Notes: generated by a model not told the origin, from the letters alone. Shown: positions 10,859-22,332, counted from the first letter of the stretch. The stretch: DNA of 64,000 bases from Megascapheus bottae (GCA_024803745.1 JANJXV010000017.1:951001-1015000), one strand, 5' to 3'. A program made the numbers and translations.

Positions 10859-12560
10859 AAAAGGCGAAAATTATTCACTAGCTTATCATTAATGGAATGT
10901 TAATGGAGATATGGAGTCATTTCAGGCAATAAGGAAACAGTAGCACAAACACCTCAGATGACTAGTAGGGCAAAATTTTTAAAATGTTACAAGCTGTCTG
11001 CATGCTTGAAGTAGCAATTTACATGCATAATTAGGTGCAATCAACAGTTTTGAAATGTAATATATTTTCTGAGTCCATATTTACTTACGACAGATGCTAA
11101 AAAAAATCTATGTCCCCCCCAAAAAAATCTAGGGTAGAGGAAAAATATTTGCATTTAATAGGAATCTTTAAAAGCATGTGGCTAAATTTAGACCAAATTT
11201 AGTTGAGGTATTTTACCTTTCTTTTGATTTAATCCTCATTTAAGCTTTGAAAGAAGTTCACAAACACATTTTGGGAGTAATGAACATGGAAGAATAATAA
11301 CAGTCAGCTCTTCTAATGCCTGTCTGTAACTGACATGTGATTTTTATTTCTCCATTACAGAAGGAAAATCTGTCAAATTCAAAACTTCATTGCATACTCT
11401 TAGTTTCTTTCTGTCCTCAGATAGAGTTTTGTTTCATGAAGATGTAAAAATTAGAAAACCTGAGTAAAGATTAATTGAACCTATATTTATTTCCCTCTAA
11501 ATCAAGGCTTCCAGGTAAAGGCTCAATGTAAATTTATATCATTTTACTGTTCCCAGTATAATAGACAATGAATGCATCCTGTACTATATAATTTGCTAAG
11601 CACATTACCCAGATAATCTAATTCACTATAATAAAAATCCTATAAGGCTTGTTGGTTTATTAGCATTTACTGGAGAGGAAATGGAGAGTAAATAACATTT
11701 TTAAAAAGAAAATAGCCCTAGTTATTTTCTGGCCTGGTACATTATGGTCCTAATGTCGTTTAAAAATATAGTGAATTTCAGATTAAGAAAACACACTTTA
11801 TTTTTTAGCAAGTGCTCAATAAAGAAAATAAGCTTGAAAGGTTTTTGTTGTTGCTGTTGTTGTTTGTTTGTTTTTTAAGAAACCTTGGGGAAAAAGAAAT
11901 TGTGTAATTCTGTCCTCAAACTCTTTTCTTTCCAAAAGCATGTTCAGGTTGCCTTATACCAAATGCTGTCTATATTGATTAAAGTGACAATTTTTTTGCC
12001 ATACTTACAGAAGTAAAGAAATTTCAGTGACAGAAAAAATGTAAGCTATGATCTTGTGTAACTACACTTATTGAGATAGTATATTTTGCATATAAAAGCT
12101 GTTTTTAAGTTAAATTCAAAGCAATCATAAGTGTAATTTTCCCATTTTATTTGACCAGTATTATCCTGTTTTACCGTATATGTCAAGAGAAAAAGCTACT
12201 TTCTGCTAGGAAAAATGTGACTATCTCGCTTCCTTGTTGATTCTTTTGGGGGGCATTCTAGAACTCCATACCTAGAACCATGATTTCTTCTTAACCTTTA
12301 ACATATTCTCTTTATTTATATGATGTATGTGTATAATATTTAAATTTATACTTAAATAATATTTCTAAATTATCTTTAAGTAGATGTAGAAATTGTACAA
12401 AAGAGTTTCAGTTCAACGTGTTAATTTATAAGTAAAATACACCTTGATCAATGTCACAGTTTCTTAATAACCTCTATTTCTTTCCATTGAAGAGTGCCTC
12501 TAAGTGATGTTAAATTTAGGCTTGAGTTTTGTTACGATATTGTAAATATTTGTTGGTGTT
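10859..12560. other. Non-coding stretch without an assigned feature
   Basis: About 1.7 kb of AT-rich, apparently unique sequence. The only low-complexity item is a short gttgttgctgttgtt run at about 11846-11873. Confidence 0.5.
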
Positions 12561-12899
12561 TTTTTTTTAGGTGGTGTTATTTCATCTATTTTCCAGTGAA
12601 CAAGCAAAACTGTTGAGATTGAAGTCTTAGATCCCTCAGATGGCAGCTGACAGACCCCGCTCTTATTTTGGGAAAGTTGAGTGGAAAGTGTAAGGCAAGC
12701 AGTCCTTCTTTGGCATCTGGCCTGTCAGCCCTTCTGCCTGGCTGTTTTGGGACCTTTCCTATCACCAAGTAGACATTCTAGCAGCTGCAGGAGACTATTA
12801 CAACCACAGCTGCTGCTGAAGACACAATTCCTTTAGGAAGATTTGCTCCAGTTACAAATATTCCAATCAACCAGAACTGGCCTTGAAAGACATCACTTC
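12561..12899. other. Unassigned sequence before the possible LTR
   Basis: Less AT-rich than its flanks. It may be the 5' part of the same LTR or of its provirus, but no family motif is visible. Confidence 0.3.
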
Positions 12900-13275
12900 A
12901 AGATGAAGCTCGGCTGAACTCTGGATGACCCGGTTCATTCTGTAGCTATTCTCACTGAAAACGCAGGAATCACTTCCCCTGGTGGTTCAACAGAAAGCTT
13001 ATGAGGAGTGCAATTCAAGGAAGGCCTGTGATTGGTGCTTAAATAAGGCCTGCGATTTGTGGAACCTGAAGCTATACTGTGATTGGTGTAAATTACAGTG
13101 ACACATTTGCGTGCTGCACCCTTGTCATGGCCCTTTTCCGGCTATATAATGAAGCTGTATGGCTCATTTCCCCAGTTATCCCGGAGAAGCCCTGCCACTG
13201 TGTCCCTGTGGTATATTATCAGCCCCAATAAAAGGCTCTTGCACACAGATTCTCTTTCCTTGTTTATCTGAACTT
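12900..13275 (+). mobile_element. Possible solo LTR of an endogenous retrovirus
   Basis: The layout resembles U3-R-U5. Two direct copies of a CCAAT-type motif (gtgattggtg at about 13029 and 13078) are followed by a TATA-like box (ctatataatg, about 13142), then about 85 bases later by aataaaagg (13226) and a T-rich stretch. No clean TG...CA ends, primer-binding site or gag/pol sequence was found, so the borders are uncertain. The element is on the + strand, upstream of the CpG island. It could also be an unrelated old promoter-like sequence. Confidence 0.35.
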
Positions 13276-13309
13276 TTTGTTGTTGTTGTTATTCAAAGAG
13301 AACTGAACT

Positions 13310-14150
13310 AATATCATGAAGAGAAGATGTAGTAGTGGTAAGAAGGCTGCCAGAGGGGCAGACACAGCTGAGGCTGAAGAATGTGAGAAGTAGAAGTGTG
13401 AGGGAAAATGATGGGTTGCAACGAAGCAGACAAGGGTTTGGTAGGCCCCAAGTGACTGAAGAGTTACAGGAAGCTGCTAAGATCTTAGTGTGATGATGAC
13501 AATATTTTAAGCTCAGAAGCTACTATTAGGAGACAAGAGTCACCAAGATTTGGGAGCCGTGACCCTCGCTGGTGCTGTTCTCTGCTACTTCCAGAGCCAA
13601 AGATAAGTGTCCATCCGCTGGTAGTCAGAAGCTATGGCAACAAGCCTCCAACCCGAGCAACTGGATCAATTATCTCTGTTCTCAGGAGCCTGAAGACATA
13701 ACCTCTAGTTACCAGGGCTCGGATTTACAAACGTGTGAGTCTATCAGCCCAGCTCTTAAGCCTTTGGCACTCAAGGACCCCAAATCGCCAATAATAAAGG
13801 TCTCAGGTGGGTAAACGTACCTCCCCAACTAGTGAGCTCCGTCTGAGAATTTCCCTGTCATCTCTGTCCGTCTTTATAGATGCAGCTCACTGTCTGCCCC
13901 TGGGGTCATTGTAGCATCTTGGAGACTTGCCCAGCTCCCAGGAAAATGGAGAACTTGACACTTAGGTAAGACCAAGGTGATCCCTCTCCCCAAGTCTGGC
14001 AAGGATAGCCTTCCTTCTCCCCCCTTGACTCTCCAGAGGCTTACCTTGAAGCCAAACTGGTGCAGGGCACCCAGATTCCACTGGGGCCCCACCCCTTCCT
14101 GGTTTTAACCCACTATCCTCCTAAGGCAAGGTTAGGTGGGTTTCCTGCTT
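13310..14150. other. Region between the possible LTR and the CpG island
   Basis: Moderate GC content rising towards the island, and repeat-poor for this window. That is compatible with proximal upstream regulatory DNA. No specific site can be supported. Confidence 0.4.
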
Positions 14151-14689
14151 GGCACTGCCAGCTCTTCGCTGCTCCACTAGTGCAGAGCTGCCTTACCCAC
14201 CGCCGGCTCCAGAGCAGATGGAGCTAGGCTCGGGGCACACAGAATCAGGCAGGGAAGTGAGGGTCGGGGGACCAGGAGGTGGGGGTCAGCTGGGTTCTGG
14301 TGGTCTCGACTGCCACCAGCCCTGCTCTCCTAGATCGCTGCGGCTATCTGATACCTCTCTGTCCCCTGATCACAGTGGCTCGGGGAAGGGGTTCCAGCGA
14401 GGGTCGGCGTCGTTCGGCAGGTGGGGATGCTGGCTTTCACTTCCAGCTTACACCCCCAATTCTTAGCAGTTTCTCCAGGCAGATCCCTGCCATCTGGTTG
14501 GTTCTTGCAGCAACTTTGTTTCCAAAGGTTGCCAGGGGAGGGAGGAAGCCCCGGGGACCTTGGAGACGCCAGGAGCTGCGGCTTGGGACCCGGAGGCAAG
14601 GCGGGGAGGCGCCCAGGTCGCGGCTGGGATAGGCTGGGCTTCGCGGGACTGCCGCCGGGGGAACGCCTGAAGGCCACCGCTCCAAGGAC

Positions 14690-14712
14690 ACGGTGGCGGC
14701 GGCGGCGGCCAG
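14690..14712 (+). repeat. Short GGC trinucleotide run in the probable 5' UTR
   Basis: About five uninterrupted GGC units, preceded by an imperfect one, sit in the densest part of the CpG island. GGC/CGG runs are common in CpG-island 5' UTRs and can vary in length. Confidence 0.7.
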
Positions 14713-14858
14713 CGGCTCCTCGCGCTTCGTGGGTCCAGACGCCGCCGTCGCCAGCGCCGGAGCCGAGCAGGCGATCCGAAGGCGCCGCGCGCGAGCGAGC
14801 GCTGGGCGAAGGGTGGCGGAGGGGGGGCGCGCGGGAGGCGGCCCCTCCTCGGCGAGCC

Positions 14859-14879
14859 ATGCGCGCCACGGGCAGCTGA
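14859..14879 (+). promoter_or_regulatory. Upstream ORF of 6 codons in the probable 5' UTR
   Basis: ATG CGC GCC ACG GGC AGC TGA lies 67 bases before the main ATG and in a different frame. Its context (gagccATGC) has G at -3 but C at +4, so it is moderate. If transcription starts upstream of it, scanning ribosomes would meet it first, and it could dampen translation of the downstream ORF. Whether it is in the mRNA is inferred. Confidence 0.4.
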
Positions 14880-14946
14880 GGAGCCGCCGGGGCGCCGTGG
14901 CCAAGTCTCCGCTCCGCTTTTGTCTTGCCCTCCAGTGAATGGGAAG

Positions 14947-15183
14947 ATGGAGATGGATGTGGAGGGAGTTTCTCCCGGCCCCGAGCCCATCCCCCGCGCC
15001 CAGGGGGCCGGTGGAGCCAGCCAGGCGCCGCCACAGCCACCCCAGCCCCAGCCCCAGTTTCAGCCACCGCCACTGCCATCGTCGCAGCTGGCTCAGGATG
15101 AACTGCCCAGCGACAGTGCCGGCGCTGACAGAGAAGGTCCCGATCCGGAGAGGAGATCCAATGGCGAGAGAGGGGAGAGCAAG
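14947..15183 (+). CDS. First coding exon of an unrecognised protein-coding gene (79 codons, phase-0 donor)
   Basis: The exon starts at an ATG with A at -3 and G at +4 (gggaagATGG, a strong Kozak context) and runs open for 79 codons to AAG|GTAGGT, a near-consensus splice donor after a complete codon. The peptide begins MEMDVEGVSPGPEP. Residues about 26-50 are almost only Pro and Gln with some Phe/Leu. Residues about 54-79 are rich in Asp, Glu, Arg and Ser and end NGERGESK. No folded domain, signal peptide or membrane segment is visible; this looks like a disordered N-terminus. The exon lies at the 3' edge of a CpG island, as expected for a housekeeping-type first exon. The same frame stays open upstream to at least a TTG at 14920, but no better ATG precedes 14947. 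A second ATG is two codons downstream. I do not recognise the gene and assign no function. It could be a first exon of a large gene whose remaining exons lie beyond the window. Confidence 0.6.
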
Positions 15184-17825
15184 GTAGGTCCACAGTTGTG
15201 GCCGCTGTGACATGTTTGGAACCAAAGCAGGGAGCTCTGGTAGGGTTGGCACGGAACCCCTCCGCTCCCCACAACCCCCCTTACTTCGTTTGCGTGGGGG
15301 GTTGGGGTGGCAGATGTGGCACCAGGCGTGGGATTTCCGAGGATCCATGGCGATAGTGACTTTGGGAACTGAAAGGCATGTGCAGAAGTCGGTCCTGGTT
15401 TCTGATCCGTGATGTGTAGAGAAAAGTCTTGTGGCGCGGGGCGGTGTGATGCTAAGGGCAGAGCCCAGCGCCCGGGAGAGAGCGGCCAGCGTGGTGACCT
15501 TTGCTTGCTCCACGGTGTAGTGGGATTATTCGGATGATGTGGATCTGGGGGAAATGTGTCTTCCAGAGCTGCCCAAGTGGCTTGTGAGACTCTTTGGAGG
15601 GAAGTGACATCAGTGTAAAGATGGTAACAATGAGAGGAAAGTTTGGCTCCTTGGCAGAATGGGTAACCTGGCTTAACCTAGCCTAAAGTGGAGGTGGTCA
15701 TCCTCTCCACCTGACATCCTCTCTGTTGGAGGATCCAACTGCCTGGCAAGCTGATGAATGAACCCTGCGAAAATTTCGCAGCCCTGCTGTGTCATTGTAA
15801 ACCCCTGGGATAGCTAGAAGTTCTTCAGGTAATTGGATTTCAGTAAGAAGGGGCTCAAATGCCATGTTCTGGTGCGGGTGTTTTCTTGTGCCCGGGGAAT
15901 CCGTAAAGAGAGGATATGGCATAGAAAGTCGTGCCTTGGAAACATTCATAAGCGTTCTTAGTGTGGTTTTGTCTCTGGGCGGTCCCTGCACACACCCTGG
16001 CAGTTTAGTTTTGTGGGAACTTGCGCATTTCAGTTTTATCTGCATAAAGTGCATACGTGTATTCTCTAAAATGTTTTGAAACTAGCTGCTGATATTGGGG
16101 AACTAAAAGTTGGTTCAGTAAATCAGAATATTGAAACTAAAGAAGAGTCGATCATTCTTTTCACTTTTGTACTTAGATAAGGAAGTGTACAGAGAAATAG
16201 ACAGTTTACTGTTTTAAGAGCTTTTGGAGATGGCCTTAGTTTCCTTCAGATTCTTCAAATAGATTAAGCAAACTCCTGAAATGTGTTGGGATTACAATAT
16301 TCATTTAACAAGTGTACAAATGTTTTGCATTTTTGAAACTGTAGTAAGAATTAAAATTGTTGTTTATTTACCAAAATCAATACTGTTATCTAAAAGGCAT
16401 CCTACAAGGAGCTGGACTCCTTACAAATGCCTTCAAGATTTACTTTGGGACAACTATGATGAATTTTAATATTCTGCTAGTCTCAGTCTTCCAGTCACTA
16501 CTGATTTCATGAATAGTTAAGTGTGTCAAGACTGCATATTTACTCCTTTAAATGACTGCTCTGTTTTATGAAATAACCATAATGGAGCATCATATTACCT
16601 AATTGAACTTTGAGTCTCTTTTCTAAAAGGGATACAAAGAAGAAGTAAAAGATACTACCAATGTTTCCATTTCCATATTGTTGGTTCATATGCCCAGAGC
16701 ATGAGAAATTCCTGCCATCAGCAAAATCTGAGCTTATTTGTTTCTCTTTACTGCACTATGCAGGCTATCTAATGTTTTGCTGGTTGTGAGAAATAACCAC
16801 ACTAGAAATATTTCAGCAGGTGAGGAAAGGACTGAAAGCAAGTTGATTGCATTTAGTTAATTAGTATGTTCAGATAATTGAGTATTCCAATGATGTGATT
16901 TGCTTCATGTTTGTCTGTAATTTTTCGAGGTGGAAACAAAATACTACTTCTTTTTCCTCCAGGTGTTTGCCTTAGAAATTACATTGCTTCTTTCCTTTTA
17001 ACCTAGAAATCATTTGAGTTAACCCTATGCTTGTCTCTGGCGTTCTCCAGTAGCTATGTTTCAGAATTTGTTAACTGATTTGTTTTTAAACGATATTAAG
17101 TCAAGGCATAAATTAATTGTTTTTGTAACAACATCTTGATTATCAGTGGGAAGGCCTTTGAGTGTCTGACCAGATTATTCTACTCAAATACAAGCTCAAG
17201 AAGCAGAATGATGACTGGCAATGTGGTTGTTTAGCATGAGGTAGATACATGATCATGGTAGAATTTGTAAACAGTAAAGGAGAGATGTACTGGACCATGA
17301 TGCTTTCTTCTCAGTTATGAAACTAATACATTTTGAAGCACAAATTATTTATCTTAAATCTTCCCACATGTAAAAGCATCTTACGTAGGATGCAACTTTC
17401 TTGAGAAGAAAGTATTGGATTAATGGCATTTTCCCCAGATTTGGATTTATGATTAATTTCCTTATGAATTTACCTCAGTGATCTAGCTGGAAATGAAATG
17501 TGAGTTTACTACCAGATTAGCTTGTTTCGTAAATTGTAGTTTCATGCACCCATGTCCTCAGAATACCTGTGTTATGAGAAGAGGTTAGGAAAATGGGTCA
17601 GTTAAGGGATTTTATTTTACACCAATGCTTTGTGATATGACCTGTGATTCACTAAAAACTTCTGTTTGAAAAAAATGTTACAGTGACTGAATACTACCCA
17701 TGCTTTCATTCTTTGTGTTTGAGAAGGTCCTAAATTGGCCATATATTTTCCTGTATGCTCTCATATTAAACCTTTACAAAAAGCAAAGACAATGTGGAAC
17801 TCAACTACCCCAGTGATATTTTCTT
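15184..17825 (+). other. Start of the inferred first intron
   Basis: It begins with the donor GTAGGT. About 2.6 kb is free of SINEs and L1, an unusually repeat-poor stretch here, typical of sequence next to a CpG-island promoter. No acceptor-exon-donor unit could be recognised. Confidence 0.5.
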
Positions 17826-17827
17826 CT

Positions 17828-18057
17828 GTGCCAATAGTGGGGCTTGAACTGTGTTCCCTGAGGCTTGTCCCTTAGCTTTTTACTGAAAGCTGTTGCTCTA
17901 CCACTAGAACCACACCTCCACTTCTGGCTTTTTTTGTGGTTAATTGGAGGTAACTGTTTCTAGGACTTTCCTGCCTGGTGGCTTTAAACCCTGATTCTTA
18001 GATCTCTGCCTCCCAAATAGCTAGGGTTATAGTCATAAACCACCAGCATCTGGCTCC
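17828..18057 (-). mobile_element. B1-Geo dimeric SINE
   Basis: The + strand shows ggggcttgaactgtgttccc, ggttaattggaggtaactg, gatctctgcctcccaaatag and ctagggttatagtc. Confidence 0.88.
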
Positions 18058-18734
18058 TACTTAAATATTTTTTATTATTATGATGTTATTTCAAGCTTGT
18101 TCTCTCATCTGAAAAGAAGATCTAAGCAAGGCAAATGTCTTTTATTCTATTCTGAAGAATGAAGATTAAAAATTATATACATTTTAAGAGAACTTTAAAT
18201 TTTGAAATTGTTCTTGATTCTGGATTTGATCACCTTCAAAACTATTTTACCACATTTTTTCAGGCTCTGAATATATGTTCTGGTGACTTCTAAAATTCTA
18301 CCGACATACTTTGTTTCTATCAAATAACTCTTAGATATACATTTCTGAGATTTACTTTGAATAAACTTTTGGTTAAACAATTTCTGCCTAGAAGACTATT
18401 CCAATATATTACTTTATACATACATGGAGAAATTCTTTTTCACAGATTCCAAATGAGTAAAAGGAATGACTCTTGTGTGCTTTAGTTTCATCTTATCAAT
18501 AAGTAATCCTCTCTTTCTTCCCATTCACCCCTGTAACTTCTCCACCTCTTCCTCCTTACTCCTCTTCCCACATCTTTATCTTCTACCATGATACTTTATA
18601 TAAAGGAACATTTTTATGGCCCACTGTGAAGGATCATGATGAAGCATTTTGGTTGTAGTTCAGTTCTTACTAAGTAAAGCCTTGGTTTGCAGGATATGTT
18701 ATTCTTTTGTGTGGCTCTGGACTAGAAAGATTTG
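18058..18734. other. Non-coding stretch without an assigned feature
   Basis: AT-rich with a C/T-rich patch near 18510-18570. The 61-codon reverse frame at 18195-18380 is Lys/Ile-rich without motifs. Confidence 0.5.
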
Positions 18735-18965
18735 GAATTATTTTTTTTATTGTAATTAGTAAAAGGGTTACATGATATTTGCCAGATAGAAGGTGCATTA
18801 ATTCACATACATTGATACCCTTTCACATGTCTTGGTACACATTTCCCTCCCCCCCACACCCCCCACCCGTCTTGGTTTTCCCCCCTTCCCTATCAAATTT
18901 CAAATATCCAAATACAAATAAATTCAATATATCAGATAACAAAGTGAGATACTATAAGATTTGGA
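18735..18965 (-). mobile_element. L1 3' UTR fragment
   Basis: The + strand reads ttattgtaattagtaaaagg and gttacatgatatttgccag, followed by the C-rich tract (ccctcccccccacaccccc) and aatacaaataaattcaatat, the usual L1 end order in reverse. Confidence 0.7.
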
Positions 18966-19117
18966 ATTGTTGATACCAATGTTACTACGTTGATGAAAAT
19001 GACTCAGAATTCTTAGTTTCATTGTATTCCATCATCAATTCTGTCATGAAACATTAGTCTTAAGGAAGATGACTTTGGCAATCTCTTGTCCAACTGGTCC
19101 ATTGAATTTTAAAAATT

Positions 19118-19205
19118 ATTATTTTATAACTTTTAGTTGTATGATGGGGTTTCAATTCAATAGTCTATTAACTATAATGCATTTTGATCAATGTCATCCC
19201 CAATG
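19118..19205 (-). mobile_element. Old L1 3' end (variant tail family)
   Basis: It carries the recurring block ggggtttcaattcaatag...gcattttgatcaatgtcatcc. Confidence 0.5.
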
Positions 19206-19660
19206 AATTTTTTTAAGCTTTTCATTCTGAAATAATTTTGGATTTATAGAAGTGTTACAAAAGTGAGACAGAGCTCTGTACACTCATATTCAACCTTCCC
19301 TAGCATATCTATATATCTATTTCTATATCTATATGTATATACATACCTCAAAGCATAGATAGCACATAACCTTTGCATAGTGTCATTGGCTTAGCTGTTC
19401 AGTAATGTCTGTTGTAAGCATGCAGCAATATCGGTGATTTCCATTCTACTTTCGTATTAAAGTCCTTGTTTTTACTAGAAGAATTCTATGAGAGCTCTGA
19501 CTGAAAGCTCACTCAGAGTTAACTTCATGGTGATTATTTGCTTCTTCTTTTTTCTCATGGTTTGAATTGGCTTGAAAATTATGAGGATCAGGATTCTCAA
19601 ATAGGCTGGATGAACCAGAAGTCTTGGCAACTGTTCACAAGAAAGTCTTCTTTTCAACCT
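19206..19660. other. Probable old repeat and unassigned sequence
   Basis: 19210-19320 (ggatttatagaagtgttacaa, then aaccttccctagcatatc) looks like an ancient L1 remnant. It is followed by a short TATC-like run at 19306-19345. Confidence 0.35.
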
Positions 19661-19669
19661 TTTTTTGTT

Positions 19670-19897
19670 TGATGCCAGTACTGGGGCTTTAACTCAGAAC
19701 TTGATGCTCTCATTTGGGTTTTTCACTCAAGGCTGCCACTCTATCTAGCACTTGAGCTACAGCTCCACTCCCAGCTGGTTAATTGGAAATAAGAGTCTCA
19801 TGGACATATCTATGTGGACAGGCTGTGGGTCATGATTTTCAAATCTCAGCCACTCCAGTAGCTAGCATTACAAGTATGAGACACCAGCACCCAGTTT
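19670..19897 (-). mobile_element. B1-Geo dimeric SINE
   Basis: Markers on +: gatgccagtactggggcttt, gcacttgagctacagctcc, ggttaattggaaataagag and gctagcattacaagtatgag. Confidence 0.85.
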
Positions 19898-20350
19898 TTT
19901 TTTTAATTCTAATCTGAAAAATATTCCTGTTTCCCATTAGCTTGCTATCTATGTGGAGGATTGCAGTCTCAGCAGCAAGCAAAGGAGAACAGGCAATGAA
20001 TGGGATTAAGACCATCTATGCAGGAGTCCAAGACTTGATTGTTCATAGGATGAAATATAATGGAATCTCTCTCTTTCATTTTTGCACCATTAGCCATGTG
20101 GACTCTCATTTCCCACCCAGAAGTAAAAACTTTCTCACATTAGATTGGATGATACAGTGATAATTGTTGACTATGACATCAGAAAAACCCAAGTTTAATT
20201 TTGGTTATCTTGGGAGTGAGTGAAAGTCACTTCAATGTCTTCATTTTCTAACCAAATACCAGTCTTTTCTTTAGTAAAGTAGCAATCGTTCTAGTGCCAA
20301 TTATCTATGATTATTGTATGGCTTAGGTAAGATAGAAACCATAATAGTGT

Positions 20351-20352
<2 letters not shown>

Positions 20353-20400
<48 letters not shown>
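20353..20400. repeat. Microsatellite (GT)n
   Basis: About 24 GT units directly before the T-rich edge of a diverged minus-strand SINE. Confidence 0.97.
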
Positions 20401-20406
<6 letters not shown>

Positions 20407-20620
20407 TACTGGGGTTTGAATTCAAGGTATATCATACTTATCTTACTTGAACCACAGGTCCATCCTCTTTTTTTTTTAACTATTTATTTTTGAGTTAGGG
20501 TTTTGTGTTTTTGGGGCTGATCTCAGACCTGGATCTTCCAACACATGTGTGCCACAAAGCTGAGAACACAGATGTGTATCATCATGTCACACTTATTATT
20601 TGAGATGGTTAAATCTGCAT
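20401..20620 (-). mobile_element. Diverged SINE, probably B1-related
   Basis: It opens like other minus-strand copies (agtactggggtttgaattcaa, acttgaaccacagg) but the head is badly diverged and rearranged. Confidence 0.45.
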
Positions 20621-20719
20621 GGTCTGGCCTGGAACCACGATCCACCTTATCGATACCTGTCAGCTGTAATTAAGGCTCAAACTACCATACACAACTACAA
20701 TCCTTTAAGAAAATACTTC

Positions 20720-21815
20720 TTAGATAGTGAATACTCAATATTGCTAATAACAGTTAGATATTATTATTGAAGTCAAAGGTCTTGAAAAGGAGAGTAAACT
20801 GTGTTTAACCTCCATTGGAATTATCAGTTTATCTCAAAGCATCCTAGAGCTGGAATAAACTAAACATATGGCTTGGTAGTCAGGCTAACTTGGGAACCAG
20901 TGGTCGGGTTCTTATCATGATTTCCAGGTCTTTTTCTGGTGAGTAAGAAGTTAGCAAAATGTTATCCTTACTCATCAACAGACATTTCTTTCTTTAGAAG
21001 AGAAGGTGAGGAAAGCTCATGTGGAAAGGCTCAGACCTTACCTCAGTCCCAGGGATGTGTGTCAGATTCTAATGAGGCATATGGATTGTCATCTCTTGGA
21101 TATAAAAAATAGGTGCCTGAAGTTAGTGAGATAGATGGCAAACTGTATAACAGTGATATACCCTGTTAGCTTAATCCTTTTTCTTCTCAGTTAGGGCTCT
21201 TTGATTACAAGCTAGAGAAATAGATTTTAAGTTTTGTTGTAAAGCAATTACAAAATCAGAAGAAAATTGTAAAAACAGATTTTTGTTTGTCAAACAGTCT
21301 TAGGAAATGCTGAGAGAAGGGAAGTCCAGATATTCTAGGCAGAAAGAAATGAGGAAATGTGTCCCAGATTCACAGAGGAATTGTTCCAGTCATTCTTCAT
21401 TTTTGTGCCAGTCTGCTCAAGACCCAGAATGAAAAGTAATCCTTTTACTCTCACTCCATCAGATATCTGATTTGGAGTGGGGGTAGGGAAGCAAGCTATC
21501 CTCCTTGAAGATTTTGGCCAGCAATATTCACTGGAGGGGTTTTATAGGTCCTGGGAAAACAAATCAGGATGTTTTCTGATGAAAGGAAATGGATGTTATT
21601 GGCTGAAAAAGCCTTCATCACTCTTCTCTTAGGGAGGAAGAAACAGAGAGAAAAAGGAGGGTCATTGAAGGAGAGGTAGCGAAAGAGAAATTTACATAAG
21701 AGTATACATTTAATAGCATTGCATTAAAAAGAATATTGAAAAAAATGTATAGGGTTTATTGGTTATATGCAGAAAGGACAGAGAACTTTGTCTTCACTTT
21801 TTAAAAAAGTACTTT
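20720..21815. other. Non-coding stretch without an assigned feature
   Basis: About 1.1 kb of apparently unique intronic sequence without ORFs. Confidence 0.5.
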
Positions 21816-21817
21816 CC

Positions 21818-22006
21818 TTTTGTGCCATTTGGGTTTGAATCTAGGGTCACATACATTCTGTTACCTGCCCTACAACTTAATTCATTTAAAACATACTTTG
21901 CTTGTGAGATAGGATCTTACTAGCTTTGGACTGACTAGAAATTCAAGACTTTCTACCTTTGTTTCCTAAGTATCAAGAATTACTGGTATGCACCACTAAC
22001 CATGAC
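21818..22006 (-). mobile_element. Old B1-related SINE
   Basis: It shows gtgagataggatcttactag and ggtatgcaccactaacc, a diverged B1 body and head in reverse order. Confidence 0.45.
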
Positions 22007-22144
22007 CACTTCTTGATCCTTAATTCTATCTATGTGCAAACACAAGGACTTTTTTTAATATTGTATAATAGTTTTATTTTTCTCATTTACTATTTTTACA
22101 TTTTATGCACAAATATTTTTATTTGAATAAAAATAGAAAATAAC

Positions 22145-22332
22145 GGCCGGGAGTTTGGCCTAGTGGTTAAAGTGCTTGCCTAGCATGCATGAAGACCCGG
22201 GTTCGATTCCTCGGTACCACATACATAGATAAAAGCCGGAAGTGGTGCTGAAGCTCAAGTGGTAGAGCTCTAACCTTGAGAAAGTCCAAGGACAGTGCTC
22301 AGGCCCTGAGCTCAAGCCCAGGACTGGTAAAA
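22145..22332 (+). mobile_element. IDL-Geo SINE, young copy with perfect target duplication
   Basis: The left unit opens ggccgggagtttggcctagt, with an intact A box (tggcctagtggttaaagtgc) and B box (ggttcgattcc). The right unit ends gagctcaagcccaggactgg and an A tail. The 15-mer aaaatagaaaataac flanks it exactly at 22130-22144 and 22333-22347. Retained CpGs (gcccgg-type sites, gacccgggttcg) indicate little decay. Confidence 0.95.

Larger units (their letters stand above)
14530..15450. promoter_or_regulatory. CpG island promoter
   Basis: This is the only part of the window with dense CpG dinucleotides and high GC content; the flanks are AT-rich. The densest part is about 14560-14900, with runs such as cgccgccgtcgccagcgccgg and gcgccgcgcgcgagcgagcg. 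GC enrichment begins more weakly near 14150. No TATA box is placed convincingly, which fits a dispersed CpG-island promoter. The island covers the probable 5' UTR, the first coding exon and the start of the intron. The exact transcription start cannot be seen. Confidence 0.8.

Noticed and set aside
14920..14946. Start of the first exon at the upstream TTG (14920)
   Set aside because: TTG is not a usual eukaryotic start, while the ATG at 14947 has a strong Kozak context.
14330..15513. Long antisense ORFs of 314, 358 and 175 codons across the CpG island
   Set aside because: GC-rich DNA lacks AT-rich stop codons, so long chance frames are expected. The three frames overlap each other and the sense exon and are Arg/Pro/Ala-rich without motifs.
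22159..22212. Possible tRNA gene (A and B boxes in good order)
   Set aside because: It is the left unit of an IDL-Geo SINE, has no proper cloverleaf end and recurs many times in the window.
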